Source of the DNA: Daphnia pulex | Taxonomy: Eukaryota > Arthropoda > Branchiopoda > Diplostraca > Daphniidae | Length of the DNA: 64,000 bases | Direction of reading: 5' to 3' | Assembly: GCF_021134715.1 (NCBI RefSeq) | Contig: NC_060025.1 | Location: 682,001 to 746,000 of the forward strand | Shown: positions 60,428 to 64,000 of the stretch, one piece after another | How the letters are laid out: each line of letters begins with the position of its first letter | Position numbering within the stretch: position 1 is the stretch's first letter | Made by a program: the position numbers and the translations under genes | Notes under the pieces: generated by a model | The model's input: the letters and a program-made list of their open reading frames with translations, nothing else | Databases searched by the model: none | Told to the model about the DNA's origin: nothing

Positions 60428-63400
60428 CTGATGCGGAATGATATACGTCACGTTGGCCAGCATCCGTGCAAATTCAAACCAACTTCAATAGGCCCTTTCA
60501 ACTCCAACCGTAAATAAATATTATACATCCTAATATATTATATTTCTCTCTTTTTTTCTAAATAATAAATATAAAAGAAGATGCAGCTGCTATTGCCACG
60601 CTGGACCAATGTCGATAAATCGCCTCCTCAAGGCCGGCTATTCTATATTATAAGAGCAGACGGGCCGATATATTTATTTTGCTCCACTGGAGTGGAAATC
60701 TTTGTAGCTATATTTATGATAGGAAAGAAAAGTTTTTGATAATTGCGCAAATGTTATTATTAGAACTTGGGCGCGGACTATACCTGATAAATCTGCCCGT
60801 CAAATGATTTCGACATAATCAGAAAAGTTAGATATATTTATTTATATAAGAGGCCGGATGTGTGTCCAGCTTAATGATGACAAGTCTCTAGCCTCAAATT
60901 CCGCTGGCCATCTAATAATAAATAGACGTTTTTGCGGTTCCGTTTCAAAGGAAGCTGTGCTGCTGCCGTGGCCGCTTGTTATATATTACAGTTGGGGGTT
61001 ATGTGCTGAGGTAGTAGTATAGCCGACAAGAGCCGCTATATTTGCCAGCACGCGCCATGCCAACAGCGAAATATAATCTGAAGAAATAAGAAAGAAAAAA
61101 GTTTTTGTTCTGCTGCTGTGATGAATTATATTCTCCTGCATCAACCCGCAGGAAAGAAAAGAAGACGGCCCTAGCTGCTGCTGGCCTTCAAGTACATAGA
61201 TACTACACACACACATAGTTATTATGTACAGCACACTATATAGACAGCACACACCTTGGATAGATCTTCTCTGGTTGGAGTGGAAAGTTATTGGACGCGC
61301 TTGGAACTAACTTGGCCGGGAGAGTATATAAGACTGTCTTTCGACGCAATTGCTATACCGCCGCCCTGCTGATGCATGTGTGCTGTGCAATAAGTTGAGC
61401 GGCCGTCGGTTGAGAGACCGCGGCAGCCGCTTGAGCGCCCTGCTGCTGGCCCAGCAGCTCTTTGCAATCGTAGACACACACAGCAGCAGAGCGAAAAAGT
61501 TTATATAGACCGCATAATATACATATAGAGACGATCACACCCGTGTATATAGCTTTGCCCACCATTAGCCCTTTTATTTTTATACATCTATCCAACCAGA
61601 AAATATAAATAAACTTGCCCGCGATGTACACAGCAAACAATCTGTTTTGAGCGGATGCATGGCTCACAGCAGCTCTTGTTTTGACGAGAAGTTCTCAGCA
61701 GCTGGATGCTGATGGGATTTCATTTGCAATTCAATCGCACAAACAGCAACAACACGATGCAGCAGCTAAATAGCGCGGATGGATCTCTGAATTAGTTCAG
61801 TCAATTTGCTGCTGATGTGTAAAGGTCACGTAAATATGCCATGACGTCATCAATGACGATGTCTAATATAGATTCAAAAGGGATATTTATATTACAGCAT
61901 TAATTATAATAGAACTGCTCTGGCTTTTGTTTGGCCGTGTTGGCGTCATCATTTCTATATAACAGCAATTTCAGTATTATTATTATCATTAGACATAGAC
62001 ACAGCAGCACCGCGCTATATAATACAGAGTTCTGCTGCCCTTTGATTCAAATTGGGAGAGTTGAGAGTTTCAATGATGAAGTTGACGTGTGTGCGGGTTT
62101 GCTGCTGGCCCCAGACTCTCCCATCATCACCAGCACCTATACTATACTACACCATCAACTCGAGAGCAGTTGTGCATCACATCTATAATTGGCATAGAAT
62201 CATTGATGCCTAGCAATATGAGCATCAGGCGGAGAATACTATCTACCTTACATTACATGCAGCATATCTAGCAGCACACATGTCAATGGGGATCAAAGGA
62301 ATAGATATCAAACAGCTATATATATGCACCTCGGTTGAAACGTTTTGTGTCTTATAACACACAGTGTGTGTAGAAATAGATCTACAATATACGAAACGAT
62401 TCCTGGTTAGAGGAATATAACCTAGAAACACGCCGACAAGAAGAAATCACAGCACGAAAAACCCACAGACGTTGCATAATAATAATATTTGCTAGTGGAA
62501 AAAGAAAGCAGAGAGAAATCTATATAGACGCATTTATATATGGAAGACAGCATCAGCAGCAGAGACACACAAAGTGTATATGTCTCGGGATGTCTATAAA
62601 GAGCGTTCGTTTTGGGGGTTCGTACATATACATATCAGATGAATTGATACGCCACAGCACGTTTCACGCGGGATAAAAAGAAAGGACATTTGTCTGATCT
62701 ATAGATATTTTTCATTTTGTTTGTTTTTTGAAATTTCTATGCCACATTATATAGGAGCAGAGAGCTATATAGATTCGATATATACACACCCATTACGCGT
62801 GTGTGTGTGTGTGTCGAGATAAAATATATACGACGGCAGCACAGCAGCGCAAGCGAAATGGTTTCCAATATCTTTGAGTGTGTCGCCCAACTGCAGACTC
62901 TCTCCTGTTATATAGATATATACATATAAATATAATATATATAAATGTGGAGAAGAGATGGAGCATCGCGCAATTGGTCGCCGGGTGACGACGCCCTCGC
63001 GCCCCAGCAGAGAGAGACTCTGCGGAAATGTGACGACAGATTTATGGATTATGGAAAGCAAATGCTCCTGGCAGCTAGATACAGCAGCAGCTATATAGAT
63101 AGTAGAGAGGGCTATATATTTCTTATGGTTATATTCGTGAAAAATATCACATCGATCCGAATGCTGTGTGCTATGCTGTGTCTGGTCTATATCTTTTTAT
63201 TTTTTCGCCCAGCAAAAAGTGCTGGGGCTGAACCAGAACAGGTGCATCCAGCGCATTTCCAATACTACTCTTCGATGCTGCGAATGCGATGGATCGATCC
63301 TCGGCTTAGATATAGAACTTTTTTTTTTGTTCGTTTGCCAATCTCGGTTTATTTATCTGGAAATGTATAGTAAATATATAGCTGGTTTTTAAAAGGTTTC

Positions 63401-64000
63401 TTTTCCTAACATCTATTGGTCAGTATAGGCCTATATAATTATTTATGGCTTCCTATAAATAATGGATTAAAGAGCTATATATTTTCCAGATGGACGACGT
63501 TTTTCGTCCCTTACGGTTTTTAAGAAAAATATATAAGCTGGAGATTTATATATCTTTTGAGTTTCTCTTCTTTTATTCTTTAGATGCATTGTAATTCCTT
63601 ATACGATTGTCGCCTTTTATATTTAAGCTGTGTATATAAAATAATACAAAGATTTATAGATTTCAAAAAAGTCTGGTCCTTGTATATTTCGGCGTATTGG
63701 CTGTTGCGAACAGTTGAGACATTTTTTCTGGTCTCAAATATAGACAAAAGTATAGCGCCCAAAAAAAGTTATATCGCTGTGCTGCTTGGATAAAAAATAA
63801 GTCTATATAGTAATAAGAAAAGAAATTCCACATCAAAGTGTCTATTATATATCTCTCGTCTCTCTCTCGACTTTCTACTATATATTGTTGCTGGTGCGCC
63901 GCCGTCTCTATACGTTTGAAAAGGTCATCTCTCTTATTGGATCGCTCTCGGGCAAACAGAAGAGGAGCGACACAACAACTCGCAAGTCGTTTTCGCCCAG
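60428..64000. other. AT-rich non-coding stretch
   Basis: No supportable exon. Dense in TATATA/CTATATAG words and short CAG runs, with a GT run at 62,797-62,814. I looked here for upstream exons of the amylase relic and found none that I could align. Confidence 0.45.
62797..62814. repeat. (GT)n microsatellite
   Basis: About nine GT units on the plus strand. Confidence 0.7.

Overview
The window is animal nuclear DNA: split genes with consensus GT-AG introns, TATA and initiator promoters, AATAAA signals, microsatellites and long gene-free stretches. My inference is Daphnia or a close branchiopod crustacean. The reasons are a Tyr/Thr/Glu-Ala-Pro repeat protein of a kind I recall from Daphnia genomes, and chloride-dependent animal alpha-amylases that keep an ancestral C-terminal domain. 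No database search was run.

Layout. Positions 1-30,250 form a gene-poor stretch full of pyrimidine tracts and CAG/CTG runs. The only gene-like object I can argue for there is a 43-codon secreted-peptide ORF (minus strand, 21,794-21,925). Positions 30,255-40,990 are a very large inverted repeat (arms of about 5.6 and 5.0 kb, spacer about 95 bp). Each arm carries a broken copy of one gene encoding EYYYTTTTEAP repeats; the repeat array has 34 units of 33 bp in the left arm and 9 in the right.

Positions 42,000-53,545 hold a tandem segmental duplication with two alpha-amylase genes on the minus strand. Copy 1 (42,715-45,838) has 15 exons, 702 codons and a C-terminal domain, but its intron-6 acceptor reads CAT instead of CAG. 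Copy 2 (50,490-52,794) has 12 exons and lost the C-terminal domain through a 781-bp internal deletion; it also carries an extra G at its intron-5 donor. Both contain a 7-nt microexon. Between them lies a broken fragment of a cytoplasmic dynein heavy chain gene (about 47,092-47,470). About 7 kb further on (59,570-60,427) are two decayed exon-like pieces that look like a third, older amylase.

Positions 53,545-64,000 are otherwise non-coding as far as I can see, and become AT-rich with many TATATA runs after about 58,700.

The functional theme is secreted digestive starch hydrolysis (amylases), plus a secreted or cuticle/mucin-like repeat protein locus that has decayed inside a palindrome. The window shows recent duplication, inversion, array turnover and gene decay.
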